NCBI GenBank assembly: GCA_029057785.1
Contig: JAIDZC010000042.1
Span: 1-43,835 of the forward strand
DNA length: 43,835 nt
Direction of reading: 5' to 3'
DNA from: Anaeroplasmataceae bacterium
GTDB lineage: Bacteria > Bacillota_I > Bacilli_A > Acholeplasmatales > Anaeroplasmataceae
Below the pieces are notes generated by a model. That model was not told the origin of the DNA. It searched no databases and worked only from the letters and a program-made list of their open reading frames with translations. How positions within the stretch are numbered: position 1 is the first letter of the stretch; every line of letters begins with the position of its first letter. The position numbers were made by a program, and so were the translations under genes. Positions 18,280 to 26,742 of the stretch are shown piece after piece.

Positions 18280-18972
18280 TTAATCTAAACTAAATATTTT
18301 TTCTTCATCCTTTATTTTCATCGACGTGAAGATAATCGATAATATTACAAACACTGCTGTTTGTATTAAACCAAAGCCTATATCAAATACAATATTAATA
18401 AACGGCATAATTGGAATGGCTGCCCATCCAGCAAAGCCCTTTATCAATAATGCGATAACCGATCCACTAATAATGTTACCAAACAAACGTAAACACAAGG
18501 ATATCGGTAAAGATATCTCACTAATTAGGTTCATTGGAAGCATTACAGGGTTCGGATCTAAAAATCCCTTTAAATATCCTAAAATTCCATTGGATGCTAT
18601 ACCTGCACCTTGTATCACAAAGAATGAACTCAAAGCTAATGCCAAGGTTATCATAATATAGCTTGTTGGATTTTCAAGTAGAAATACCGCTGAAATATTT
18701 GATATGAAAATAAATATAGCAATACTCAAAAACCACGGGGCAAAGGTTTTCCATCTTTTCCCTATATTTTGTTTTATGAAGGTATTGATCATATCTACCA
18801 GCATCATAAATGGCACTAGCCATAATGGTGTTTTTTGTAAAGGGTCTACCTTTTTAATTTTAAAACTTAGTAATATGAAAATAATGCACAAAACAACTAC
18901 GATGATTAATGTAGAAAGAATCGGCTTTGATATTGTTCCTACATCGCAGAAGCTGCGCCAAAATTCAGCCAC
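18280..18972 (-). CDS. atpB: ATP synthase a subunit
   Basis: The protein is 230 residues with five to six membrane helices. The essential stator arginine is in SLCLRLFGNIISG, and the C-terminal helices (INIVFDIGFGLIQTAVFVIL) form the ion half-channels facing the c-ring. It is the first core F0 gene, and its start overlaps the atpI stop by one base (TAATG). An acidic, charged tail follows the last helix (KDEEKIFSLD). Confidence 0.95.
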   Translation of the reverse strand: MAEFWRSFCDVGTISKPILSTLIIVVVLCIIFILLSFKIKKVDPLQKTPLWLVPFMMLVDMINTFIKQNIGKRWKTFAPWFLSIAIFIFISNISAVFLLENPTSYIMITLALALSSFFVIQGAGIASNGILGYLKGFLDPNPVMLPMNLISEISLPISLCLRLFGNIISGSVIALLIKGFAGWAAIPIMPFINIVFDIGFGLIQTAVFVILSIIFTSMKIKDEEKIFSLD

Positions 18973-19394
18973 TACTCACTCACCTTCCTTCTGAAAATCA
19001 AGTATACAATCACAAGAACCACCTTAACTGTTGCATATCCTCCAAAGGCAATCACCAAATTCCATGCTCTACTCTCATCTTCATTTTGGAAGACCTCCTT
19101 GAAGAAAATTGCTAAGAATATTCCTGCAAATACTAAGATTCTAAGTAACACACCTATCCAAGCTTGTCTTTTTGCCATCACTTGAGCTGTATCAGGATAA
19201 AGTTCAGATAAGCGTATTATTTTTCTATTCGTTTTCATCATCAATCCAAAGTTCAATAGTCCTGTACAAACACCTATGAGATAATACATCCAATCATAAT
19301 GTGTCGCCCATAAAACTATAGTTACTATTGCTGCTACAACCCATGTTATTGGAACAACAAATAAACTAATCTTCAGATCTATTGGTTTTTTCAT
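18972..19394 (-). CDS. atpI: ATP synthase subunit I-like assembly protein
   Basis: The protein is 140 residues with four membrane helices (about 10-28, 35-50, 82-100 and 113-133) and the basic loop KTNRKIIRLSELYP. Size, topology and position just before atpB match AtpI, which aids c-ring assembly in some species. Sequence conservation in this family is low, so location carries much of the call. The AGGAGG ribosome site lies in the end of atpZ, which it overlaps by 29 bases. Confidence 0.8.
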   Translation of the reverse strand: MKKPIDLKISLFVVPITWVVAAIVTIVLWATHYDWMYYLIGVCTGLLNFGLMMKTNRKIIRLSELYPDTAQVMAKRQAWIGVLLRILVFAGIFLAIFFKEVFQNEDESRAWNLVIAFGGYATVKVVLVIVYLIFRRKVSE

Positions 19395-19608
19395 TCTTGT
19401 TTTTATCCTCCTCTTTTAATAATTTTAAGAGAGTATAGATAAAGCTGACTAATCCGCATAGTGCTCCAATAGCAGCTAATACTCCTGGCCAAACGGATTC
19501 TACATCTATAGCTCTGCCAATAAAGTAGCCTATAACCGCAAGGACAATCATAGTAAGAATGCCTTGTGTTGTCAGCACGTAAAACCTAGCATATTTAGAG
19601 AACTTCAT
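19366..19608 (-). CDS. atpZ: AtpZ-type F0 accessory protein
   Basis: The protein is 80 residues from the ATG at 19608. It has two membrane helices with the AtpZ pattern (YVLTTQGILTMIVLAVIGYFIGRAID, then GVLAAIGALCGLVSFIYTLL) and a charged tail. AtpZ is thought to act with AtpI in assembly or Mg2+/Ca2+ handling. The start is fixed by the TAATG overlap with the upp stop; a longer frame to 19638 would read back into upp without a ribosome site. Confidence 0.8.
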   Translation of the reverse strand: MKFSKYARFYVLTTQGILTMIVLAVIGYFIGRAIDVESVWPGVLAAIGALCGLVSFIYTLLKLLKEEDKNKNEKTNRSED

Positions 19609-20231
19609 TATTTTGTACCAAATAAGCGGTCTCCACAATCTCCTAATCCAGGAACTATATATCCGTTCTCATTTAGCTTTTCATCTAAGGCCGCCAAATA
19701 AACATCTACATCAGGATGCTTCTTCTGTAAAACCTCCACACCCTCTGGAGCCCCTACTAGTCCTACATAACGGATATCTTTACATCCACGCATCTTAAGC
19801 ATAGATATAGCAGCAGCAGCGCTACCTCCTGTTGCAAGCATAGGGTCAACAACTAAGACAATAGAATCTGTAATTGTTTCAGGAAATTTCGCATAATACT
19901 CACAAGGTTCTAATGTCTCTTCATTACGATATAAACCAATGAAGCCTACCTTAGCTGTAGGAATTAATCTTCTAATTCCTTCTACCATACCAAGACCAGC
20001 ACGTAAAATAGGGACAATGACAACATCTTGCGCAAGTTCATGCTGAACAGTATCACAAATTGGTGTTGAAATTTCAACTTCCTTTAATGGAAAATTTCGT
20101 GTAATCTCATAAGCCATCAATCCTGCAATCTCTTCAACATTCTGATAGAAGTCTTTCATCTTTGTATCCTTCTTACGAATATTTGTAAGCTTATGTTTAA
20201 TCAAAGGATGATCCAACAATTTAAAACTCAT
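19608..20231 (-). CDS. upp: Uracil phosphoribosyltransferase
   Basis: The protein is 207 residues and converts uracil and PRPP to UMP in pyrimidine salvage. The PRPP-binding loop is [16 protein letters not shown] (near 131-146). The uracil-site segment is [18 protein letters not shown] at the C-terminus. The start overlaps the rpiB stop by four bases (ATGA). upp immediately before the atp operon is the classic Bacillus order, which supports cotranscription with ATP synthase. Confidence 0.97.
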   Translation of the reverse strand: MSFKLLDHPLIKHKLTNIRKKDTKMKDFYQNVEEIAGLMAYEITRNFPLKEVEISTPICDTVQHELAQDVVIVPILRAGLGMVEGIRRLIPTAKVGFIGLYRNEETLEPCEYYAKFPETITDSIVLVVDPMLATGGSAAAAISMLKMRGCKDIRYVGLVGAPEGVEVLQKKHPDVDVYLAALDEKLNENGYIVPGLGDCGDRLFGTK

Positions 20232-20677
20232 ACATGTTCCTCCTCATATTTATTTATTTTCTCTACTCTTCTTGTATGCCTTTCTCCAAAAGAAAAGGGC
20301 GTATCGAGCCAAACGGAAATAATCTCCTTTGCTTCTTCTAAAGGTGTATACTTTGCAGATAACGCAAGGCAATTCGAATTATTATGCTCACGTGTAAGTG
20401 CTGCCTCTTCCTTATAATGGACTAACGCACAACGAACGCTTTTCACTTTGTTAGCTATAATAGACATCCCAATACCGGTATAACATATTAAAATACCACG
20501 CTCTGCTAATCCGTCTCTAACATCTTCAGCCACTTTAATTCCAAAATCTGTGTAATCACAGCTTTCATCGCTAAAAGTGCCATGGTCCTTTATTTCATGA
20601 CCCAATGCTTTTAAATAGTTAGAAACCTCATTCTTGAGTAATAATGCAGAGTGGTCACAGCCAATTGAAATCTTCAT
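20228..20677 (-). CDS. rpiB: Ribose-5-phosphate isomerase B
   Basis: The protein is 149 residues and interconverts ribose 5-phosphate and ribulose 5-phosphate. Family motifs are the N-terminal [25 protein letters not shown] with the active cysteine, and [15 protein letters not shown]. It heads the rpiB-upp-atp run; the ribosome site is AGGAG, eight bases before the ATG. LacA-type galactose-6-phosphate isomerases are related, but the gene context and single copy favour RpiB. Confidence 0.94.
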   Translation of the reverse strand: MKISIGCDHSALLLKNEVSNYLKALGHEIKDHGTFSDESCDYTDFGIKVAEDVRDGLAERGILICYTGIGMSIIANKVKSVRCALVHYKEEAALTREHNNSNCLALSAKYTPLEEAKEIISVWLDTPFSFGERHTRRVEKINKYEEEHV

Positions 20678-20699
20678 ATTTGGCGCTCCTCTTGTTTTT

Positions 20700-20708
20700 A
20701 TTTTACCA
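20700..20708 (-). promoter_or_regulatory. Possible extended -10 for the rpiB-upp-atp operon
   Basis: On the minus strand TGGTAAAAT reads as an extended -10 and would give a leader of about 15 bases. A second candidate, TGATATAAT, lies at 20738-20746. Neither has a clear -35. Confidence 0.3.
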
Positions 20709-20782
20709 TAATTTTACAATTATAATAATTCATTAAAATTATATCATAAATAAATGAAAATAAAAAGCATAATTCAAGAAGA

Positions 20783-20835
20783 TTTTTTCGAAAAAAACAG
20801 TCCGTCCCAACTCATTTATTTTAATAAAAATAAAT
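20783..20835. promoter_or_regulatory. Two palindromes upstream of the TetR gene
   Basis: TTTTTTCGAAAAAA (20783-20796) is a perfect 14-bp palindrome. ATTTATTTT-AATA-AAAATAAAT (20814-20835) is a perfect inverted repeat with 9-bp arms. They lie between the divergent rpiB operon and the TetR-type gene and could be operators. AT-richness raises the chance level. Confidence 0.4.
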
Positions 20836-20861
20836 AAGTGGCAACAAAATTAATTTACATA

Positions 20862-20870
20862 TGTTATAAT
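20862..20870 (+). promoter_or_regulatory. Extended -10 promoter of the TetR gene
   Basis: TGTTATAAT combines the TGn extension with a perfect TATAAT (20865-20870), about 45 bases before the ATG at 20916. The -35 is poor (GCAACA at 20841-20846). Confidence 0.5.
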
Positions 20871-20915
20871 ATCTTTATCGGTGTAATAGTTTGTAGAAAG
20901 ATGAGGAATTCTCTT

Positions 20916-21518
20916 ATGAAAGAAGATTTACGAATAGTTAAAACAAAAAAGGCATTAAAAAATGCCTTACTTGACTTACTTAAAACAGAAACGTTTGAAA
21001 AAATAAGTGTATCAAAAATTTGTGAATATGCAAAAGTGAATCGTGTAACATTTTATTCACATTATCAAGATAAATATGACCTTTTTCAAAGTTATATTGA
21101 AGAGATTAAAAATGATATTTTAAAGAACGCTTATTCTATAGTTTCTAAAACTAATTCTTCTGTAGAAAACTTAAACTACTTCTTCAGTAATATATTTATA
21201 AATATGATTAATGTCATCCATAAAGAACGAGAAATAATCATTCACTTTGGCAAACAGGAAAACTCAATGCTAATGTATATGATTAACACCTCTGCCTATA
21301 AGAGTCTAAAGGAGGTTTTTTCTCAATTGAAAAATCACTTTAGATTAAAATATGATGAGGAATATATTATTTCTTTTATCGTTGGTGGAACAAATTATAT
21401 GATACACAATTGGATGCTTAAAGATAAAATGCTTGAAATAGATCATTTTAAAAAACAGATCAAATCTTTTTTAAATGACTTGAATAAATCTGAATTGTTA
21501 TTTGAAAATATAAGATAA
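20916..21518 (+). CDS. TetR/AcrR-family transcriptional regulator
   Basis: The protein is 200 residues. The N-terminal helix-turn-helix (LKTETFEKISVSKICEYAKV NRVTFYSHYQDKYDLFQSYI) is a clear TetR domain. The C-terminal ligand/dimer region (FIVGGTNYMIHNWML) resembles the TetR_C group found with DhaS-like regulators. The ATG at 20916 has AGGA eight bases upstream; an in-frame ATG at 20838 precedes the promoter. It ends 21 bases inside the convergent glycosidase-like gene. Its neighbours suggest control of pectin genes or of the adjacent rpiB-atp run, but no target can be assigned from sequence. Confidence 0.85.
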   Translation: MKEDLRIVKTKKALKNALLDLLKTETFEKISVSKICEYAKVNRVTFYSHYQDKYDLFQSYIEEIKNDILKNAYSIVSKTNSSVENLNYFFSNIFINMINVIHKEREIIIHFGKQENSMLMYMINTSAYKSLKEVFSQLKNHFRLKYDEEYIISFIVGGTNYMIHNWMLKDKMLEIDHFKKQIKSFLNDLNKSELLFENIR

Positions 21519-23309
21519 CGCCAATAATAGGGCACCATTTCCCGGTAAATATAATGGCAAATCTTTTCTTGGAAGCTGAGGATTATGACCATTTTTAAGA
21601 TAAGTATTTTTGGCTACATTCATTTTCAAAATCCGAATAGCAAGTTCTCTTTCCCCTAGCCTATTGGCAACCATGGAAAGCATTGGAAAATCCCAGCCCC
21701 AAGTATGTTCAAAATCCCAACATTCTAATATTTTATATAAGGTATTTCTAATTCCATCTAAATCTACTATACGACTTTGAAAAAAAGAATACATTCCAAT
21801 CATTATAGGGTGATCATAATTATATTTTGTATAAGTTTGAGTACAACCTACATATGCTTCATAGCACCCATTATGAACCTCTAAAGGAACATGATTCTTA
21901 ATGATTTCTTCTATTCTAGTTGTATCATACAAGAAATGATATTCTTCTTTCCATTGTTTAAAAATTTCAAAAGCATAAATAGTATAGCACTCCTCAAATA
22001 TAGGTGTATCACAATCGTATGAAACATTTTCGTTTGCTGGAATCAGTGGTGAATCTAAATGGTATTTTCCATCCTTAAGATAATAAAAACTCACCATAAA
22101 ATCAATCAAGCCCTGTAATGTCGGCATCCATTCCTCTAATGAAATTGCTTTTTTATCCTGTTTCATAATCTCATCAAGCAGAACAAAAAGATGGGGCATT
22201 TGCCATATCAATAGACAGCCAATATTAGAAGGTGTATCTCCTCCTCTATAATCTGTCATTTTAGGAAAGCGAATCCCTTGATACCCTTGTTCTTTTGCTC
22301 TTTTCTTAGAGGATTCATAAATGGACAAATACCACTTTAATGAGGGAAGTACATAAGAATACAATCCCAAACGTATCAAGCCCAAATGATGCCACAAATG
22401 CATCTCTAAATGGAATTTGCCATACCAAGAATTGCAAGTTAATCCAGTTTCAGCAGGAGGATAAATTCCCAAAGCATTTACCTTCATTAAATATAAAGAT
22501 AAAACCATTCTACGATTTAGTTCTTCATCTTTAGTATCAATACTTTTAGCAGTGTTAAAATATTCCCCCATCTCATTATCATCTTGAAAATCACCATCTA
22601 GAGAAATCTTTAAATAAGAATAGTCTTCTACATCAAATGTAGAATCTCTTCTAAGCATATTTGTCTTATAAAATAATTTATAAGTTATGAATGGAGATTC
22701 AATCTTAATTTGTGAATCACTAAAATCGTATGAATTAAGGATTTCAAAAGTGGATCCAACTAATGAAGAGTCAGGTTTTAAAAATAACAGTTGAATCTGT
22801 AAATTTTTTAACTTTGTCTTTACATTAATTTGTAAATTATTATGCTCCTGTGGTATTTTTGTTTCAACATAAATTTTTTCATTTTGATACTGAAATTCTG
22901 ATTTAATCTTTCCTTCATAAATCAAGAGTTCCTGATAGATTTCTGTAACTTGATTTTTTTCTAAAGGACACCCTTTATACAAAAAAATTAATTTAAACAA
23001 ATCGAATTTAAAAGAATCATCTCGATATTGATGATATGTCTCAGCTTGAGTATCTGTCATATATTTTACTACTGTGTGATTACTTCTTTTAATATAATTT
23101 TGATAAGGCAACTCCCCCTTACCTTTTTGAGTTGCCCAAAACAAATTGGACATTGTACAAAGAGGAATACTTTCATATTCTTTATAAAAAGTTTGCAACC
23201 CCGTAACATCACATGTAAAAGCAAAATCACCATTTCCTACTGTTAAAGGATTATCTTTATCAAAACTTTTGTGAACTATATTAAATTTGGAAATAAATTC
23301 TTTTTTCAT
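21498..23309 (-). CDS. Six-hairpin glycosidase-like enzyme, unassigned family
   Basis: The protein is 603 residues. An N-terminal beta-rich part (NPLTVGNGDFAFTCDVTGLQTF, about 20-45) leads into an (alpha/alpha)6-type barrel with recurring aromatic and acidic residues: SWYGKFHLEMHLWHHLG near 293-309, TDYRGGDTPSNIG, and the terminal NGHNPQLPRKDLPLYLPGNGALLLALSYIF. This resembles six-hairpin enzymes related to GH65/GH95-like groups, with Glu in HLEMHLWH a possible catalytic residue. There is no signal peptide, so it acts in the cytoplasm. It is divergent from the GH105 gene and surrounded by pectin genes, so a rhamnogalacturonan or side-chain linkage is a fair guess. The exact family and substrate are unknown. 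Confidence 0.7.
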   Translation of the reverse strand: MKKEFISKFNIVHKSFDKDNPLTVGNGDFAFTCDVTGLQTFYKEYESIPLCTMSNLFWATQKGKGELPYQNYIKRSNHTVVKYMTDTQAETYHQYRDDSFKFDLFKLIFLYKGCPLEKNQVTEIYQELLIYEGKIKSEFQYQNEKIYVETKIPQEHNNLQINVKTKLKNLQIQLLFLKPDSSLVGSTFEILNSYDFSDSQIKIESPFITYKLFYKTNMLRRDSTFDVEDYSYLKISLDGDFQDDNEMGEYFNTAKSIDTKDEELNRRMVLSLYLMKVNALGIYPPAETGLTCNSWYGKFHLEMHLWHHLGLIRLGLYSYVLPSLKWYLSIYESSKKRAKEQGYQGIRFPKMTDYRGGDTPSNIGCLLIWQMPHLFVLLDEIMKQDKKAISLEEWMPTLQGLIDFMVSFYYLKDGKYHLDSPLIPANENVSYDCDTPIFEECYTIYAFEIFKQWKEEYHFLYDTTRIEEIIKNHVPLEVHNGCYEAYVGCTQTYTKYNYDHPIMIGMYSFFQSRIVDLDGIRNTLYKILECWDFEHTWGWDFPMLSMVANRLGERELAIRILKMNVAKNTYLKNGHNPQLPRKDLPLYLPGNGALLLALSYIFK

Positions 23310-23330
23310 CTTATCATCTTCTTAACTACT

Positions 23331-23359
23331 ATATTAACATAAACAGAGGAATAATTCAA
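23331..23359 (-). promoter_or_regulatory. Promoter of the six-hairpin glycosidase-like gene
   Basis: On the minus strand TTGAAT (23354-23359), a 17-base spacer and TAATAT (23331-23336) lie about 22 bases before the start. Confidence 0.55.
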
Positions 23360-23378
23360 CAAATGAAAAATCGATGAA

Positions 23379-23408
23379 TTGAAACATAGACCTGTTTCAT
23401 GCTATAAT
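23379..23408 (+). promoter_or_regulatory. GH105 promoter with an internal operator
   Basis: TTGAAA (23379-23384), an 18-base spacer and a perfect TATAAT (23403-23408) precede the GH105 start by about 19 bases. TGAAACA-N6-TGTTTCA (23380-23399), a perfect inverted repeat, covers the -35 and most of the spacer, the ideal place for a repressor. Confidence 0.75.
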
Positions 23409-23426
23409 AAAAATGAGGAAAGAAAA

Positions 23427-24548
23427 ATGAAAAAAATTGATGCAATAGAAAAATATATAGAGCGACTTTTAAATGAATCTACTCCAGAAGCACCCATTTG
23501 GAATGTAGAAATTTTAAAAGGCAGAAAAGCAAGTTGGAACTACATTGATGGCTGTATGCTTTCATCAATTTTAGAATTATATAGATTGCATAAGGAAAAA
23601 AGTTATTTGGATTTTGTTATCCTGTATACAGATTATTTCATTATGGATGATGGGAAAATAAGAACATATGAGCCTACAAATTACTCTCTTGATGATATGA
23701 GTGAATCTCGTATATTATTTGATCTATGGGGATTCACACATAATGAAAAGTACTTAAAAGCAATTCATTATACTTATAACCAAATAAAAACAAATCCAAG
23801 AACCTTTGAAGGAAATTTTTGGCATAAGCCTAGACATCCAAATCAAGTTTGGCTAGATGGCTTGTTTATGGCTCAAGTTTTCTATATGCGATATGAAACA
23901 TACCTAAATCATATGCAAAATTATTCTGATATTAGAAAACAATATGAAGTTGTTAGATTACATATGTTTAATGAAAATACAAAGCTATACTATCATGGAT
24001 ATGATGCAAGCAAGGAAGCATTTTGGTGTGACAAAGAAACAGGATTATCCAAAAGTCACTGGTTAAGAGCAATTGGATGGTATATCACTTCTCTTGTTGA
24101 AATCTTATCCGATATGGATAAAAAGCATTCTGATTTTGAATTTTATAAGAACTTATTAAATGAAGCTATCGAGGGAATATTACTATATCAAGATAAAAAA
24201 ACGAAGTTGTTTTACCAGGTCGTAGATCAAATGGATAAAAAAGGAAATTATTTAGAAACTTCAGGCTCAGCAATGATTTCTTATGTATTATTAAAAGGAA
24301 GCAGAATTGGTGTTTTACCTAAACGCTATCACGAAAAGGGTAAAGAAATTTTTGAAGGAATTTGTAGAACATATTTAACTATTACTGAAGACAAAATCAA
24401 TCTAGGTGGCATTTGTTTATTAGCAGGATTAGGGAATGCCTTATTTAGAGATGGAAGCTTTGAGTATTATATTTCCGAACCTATTGTAGAAAATGATGCT
24501 AAAGGGGTTGCGCCATTTTTGATGGCATATATAGAATTGTTAAGATAA
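23427..24548 (+). CDS. GH105 unsaturated rhamnogalacturonyl/galacturonyl hydrolase
   Basis: The protein is 373 residues with an (alpha/alpha)6 barrel. The family signature HPNQVWLDGLFMAQ (137-150) contains Asp144, equivalent to catalytic Asp143 of B. subtilis YteR. Asp89/Asp90 in YSLDDMSESR match the YteR Asp88 region, and HWLRAIGWY is also conserved. The enzyme removes the unsaturated uronic acid left at the non-reducing end by pectate or rhamnogalacturonan lyases. It has no signal peptide and so works on imported fragments. The start at 23427 is set by AGGAAAG five bases upstream; an upstream in-frame ATG at 23379 lies in the promoter. The gene is monocistronic. Confidence 0.9.
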   Translation: MKKIDAIEKYIERLLNESTPEAPIWNVEILKGRKASWNYIDGCMLSSILELYRLHKEKSYLDFVILYTDYFIMDDGKIRTYEPTNYSLDDMSESRILFDLWGFTHNEKYLKAIHYTYNQIKTNPRTFEGNFWHKPRHPNQVWLDGLFMAQVFYMRYETYLNHMQNYSDIRKQYEVVRLHMFNENTKLYYHGYDASKEAFWCDKETGLSKSHWLRAIGWYITSLVEILSDMDKKHSDFEFYKNLLNEAIEGILLYQDKKTKLFYQVVDQMDKKGNYLETSGSAMISYVLLKGSRIGVLPKRYHEKGKEIFEGICRTYLTITEDKINLGGICLLAGLGNALFRDGSFEYYISEPIVENDAKGVAPFLMAYIELLR

Positions 24549-24558
24549 ATACTTTATT

Positions 24559-24609
24559 ATAAAAATAAAAATGTCTCTAATTTTATTAAAGAGACATTTT
24601 TATTTTTAT
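24559..24609. terminator. Bidirectional terminator between GH105 and GH28 genes
   Basis: Two perfectly complementary 20-base arms (24559-24578 and 24590-24609) flank an 11-base loop; the GC-richer core is TGTCTCT/AGAGACA. T-rich arms serve both strands. The right arm overlaps the stop codon of the GH28 gene. Confidence 0.9.
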
Positions 24610-26144
24610 TCTTCTTCAAATTCTTCAACAAAGTTCTTGATATACTTTTCTTTTTTTAATCCTTCAAAAGTAACATTTTGAATACGAACATGATGAATAT
24701 AATTAAATAAAATACCTTCACCTACAAGAGGATCTAATCCATCCATCATAGCTGCAAGTCCTTCAACAGGATTCGGAGAATATTTGAAGTGAATATTTTC
24801 TAAGGAAATTGAATGAATTGGTGCTTCTGGAATTCCAAAGAATGTTCCAGCTGCAACATTAACATTTTCACATGTAATATTTTTAAAATGAAAATCGCCT
24901 AAATAAGGTGTTCTATCATCAACTGGAAGTTTCTGTTTTGTTTGAACATATTCGGAATGTCCATCTGGATCACAATAATAAAACATATTGATTACTAAAG
25001 GTGTCAATACATCCTTCATTTCTATGTTATCAAATGTTATTCCATCAATACGAGCATCTTTTCCTCTTCCTCTACGTGTCTTAATTCTAAGCCCACGATC
25101 CGTTTGGTTAAATAAGCACTGAGATACTGTAATATCTTTAATTCCACCACTCATCTCACTTCCTAATACCACTGCTCCATGACCGTAATTCATAGAACAA
25201 TTTCTGATAGTGAATCCTGATGATGGTTTTTTATATTTCCGGCCCATATATATTTTCCCTGATTTGATTGCTATACAATCATCACCAACACTAAAATATA
25301 CACCAATGATATCAACTCCATCACAAGACTCAGGATCACATCCGTCTGTATTGGGAGAGCTTTTTGGGCTTATTAGTTTTAAGTCGATAAAACGAATTTG
25401 AGAAGAAAAATAAGGATGTAAATTCCAAGATGGAGTATTTGTAACTGTAACCCCTTGAAATTGAATATTTTTACAATGGTTCAAGAAAACACCTCTTGGT
25501 CTCCAAGCTATTCTCTTTTCTTTAACATTAATCCACCAATCTGAGTTATGGGCATTTCCATCAATAATACCCTTACCAATAATTTTTACATTTTCAACAT
25601 TGATTCCTGTAATAATACTAGCAAAGCAATCTAAAGGATTTCCTTCCCATGAACCAAGATTATATTCATCTTTTTCATCAGAAGTATATGTCATTCCTGG
25701 TAAAATTGGATAATGAGTTCTATCTGTATCACCAATCAAATGAGCCTGTTCATCTAATTCTATTGTAATATTGCTCCTAAGTAACAAAGGACCAGTATAG
25801 TAATTTCCTTTTGGAATATATACTCTACCACCATTTGGACAGGCATAGATACATGTTTGAATAAAATTTGTATCATTAGAAATCCCATCCCCTTTGGCTC
25901 CAAAATCACGAACATTTAAACATACGAATTCATCATCTGTTTTAAATTGACACTCACAGCTTCCTATTTTTATTGTGTAAGTTGTATTTGGAATTAAATG
26001 ATAAACAGAATAGACATTTGTGCATACATCCTCCGCTATGCATTTCCCATTCAAATAAATATCATATGGCTTAGTAGAATATACATCTTTGTTATTTAAT
26101 TCTAATGTAATACTAGTGGAACTAGTAAATATTATATTAAACAT
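24606..26144 (-). CDS. GH28 polygalacturonase, cytoplasmic exo-type
   Basis: The protein is 512 residues. An N-terminal fibronectin-like beta domain (about 1-70) is followed by a right-handed beta-helix starting at VRDFGAKGDG. All GH28 motifs are present: NTDGCD (265-270, Asp267), GDDC (287-290, Asp288/Asp289), GHG (321-323) and RIK (353-355). The N-terminal FN3-like domain and the lack of a signal peptide fit exo-polygalacturonases that release galacturonate from imported oligomers. It is the last gene of the ABC importer operon and follows the 198-residue membrane protein by one base, with only a weak AGG ribosome site. Confidence 0.93.
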   Translation of the reverse strand: MFNIIFTSSTSITLELNNKDVYSTKPYDIYLNGKCIAEDVCTNVYSVYHLIPNTTYTIKIGSCECQFKTDDEFVCLNVRDFGAKGDGISNDTNFIQTCIYACPNGGRVYIPKGNYYTGPLLLRSNITIELDEQAHLIGDTDRTHYPILPGMTYTSDEKDEYNLGSWEGNPLDCFASIITGINVENVKIIGKGIIDGNAHNSDWWINVKEKRIAWRPRGVFLNHCKNIQFQGVTVTNTPSWNLHPYFSSQIRFIDLKLISPKSSPNTDGCDPESCDGVDIIGVYFSVGDDCIAIKSGKIYMGRKYKKPSSGFTIRNCSMNYGHGAVVLGSEMSGGIKDITVSQCLFNQTDRGLRIKTRRGRGKDARIDGITFDNIEMKDVLTPLVINMFYYCDPDGHSEYVQTKQKLPVDDRTPYLGDFHFKNITCENVNVAAGTFFGIPEAPIHSISLENIHFKYSPNPVEGLAAMMDGLDPLVGEGILFNYIHHVRIQNVTFEGLKKEKYIKNFVEEFEEE

Positions 26145-26145
26145 A

Positions 26146-26742
26146 TTATAAACCTGCTTTCATAGCTTTATTATATTTAATTCTCTTAATTGTATCGATA
26201 ATAGTATTTCTAATAAATAAGAAAACAAAGTCAACAACAATATAGGATAAGGCATATGTGAAAGGCTCTATGCCGGCATTTCCTGCAGTACCAAACAAAT
26301 CTAAAACAAGACCATTTGGACTCAAAACAAAAACGGTTATAAAGAATAAAATAATTGAAATAATGAGATGATATCCCAAATTAGCAAATAAGGATAGTAT
26401 ACCTTTTACATTGACCATATTGAAACGATGTGTATTATTCTTACGAGAATACATCATGTTTACAACAGGACGAATCATATAATTCATGAATAAACCCATA
26501 AATAAACCTAATATAACAATGATGACAATATCTGTTGATAAAACAGAAAGCGGATCATTCCCAGTTTCACTAAAATCAAGTCCAATAGATAAACCGCCAA
26601 TCAAACTAAAGAAAACGGCAGCCGCAGCTGCCCAATACTTTAGTAAAAGAATAATTAGCCATGACGGAATTTTAGATAACTTGTCCAAAGTACTTGGTTT
26701 ATTTCCTGTAACAAACTCTTCTTCTTTTACTTTTTTACTCAT
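26146..26742 (-). CDS. Unknown membrane protein of the importer operon, 198 aa
   Basis: I do not recognise this protein. It has a charged N-terminal 20 residues, then four to five membrane helices (about 28-55, 68-95, 110-145, 160-185) and a basic end (RIKYNKAMKAGL). The start overlaps the stop of the 206-residue gene as TAATG. It sits between the ABC ATPase and the GH28 gene, so it is made with the importer. A role in assembly, in gating the permease, or in membrane positioning is inference; no catalytic motif is visible. Confidence 0.75.
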   Translation of the reverse strand: MSKKVKEEEFVTGNKPSTLDKLSKIPSWLIILLLKYWAAAAAVFFSLIGGLSIGLDFSETGNDPLSVLSTDIVIIVILGLFMGLFMNYMIRPVVNMMYSRKNNTHRFNMVNVKGILSLFANLGYHLIISIILFFITVFVLSPNGLVLDLFGTAGNAGIEPFTYALSYIVVDFVFLFIRNTIIDTIKRIKYNKAMKAGL

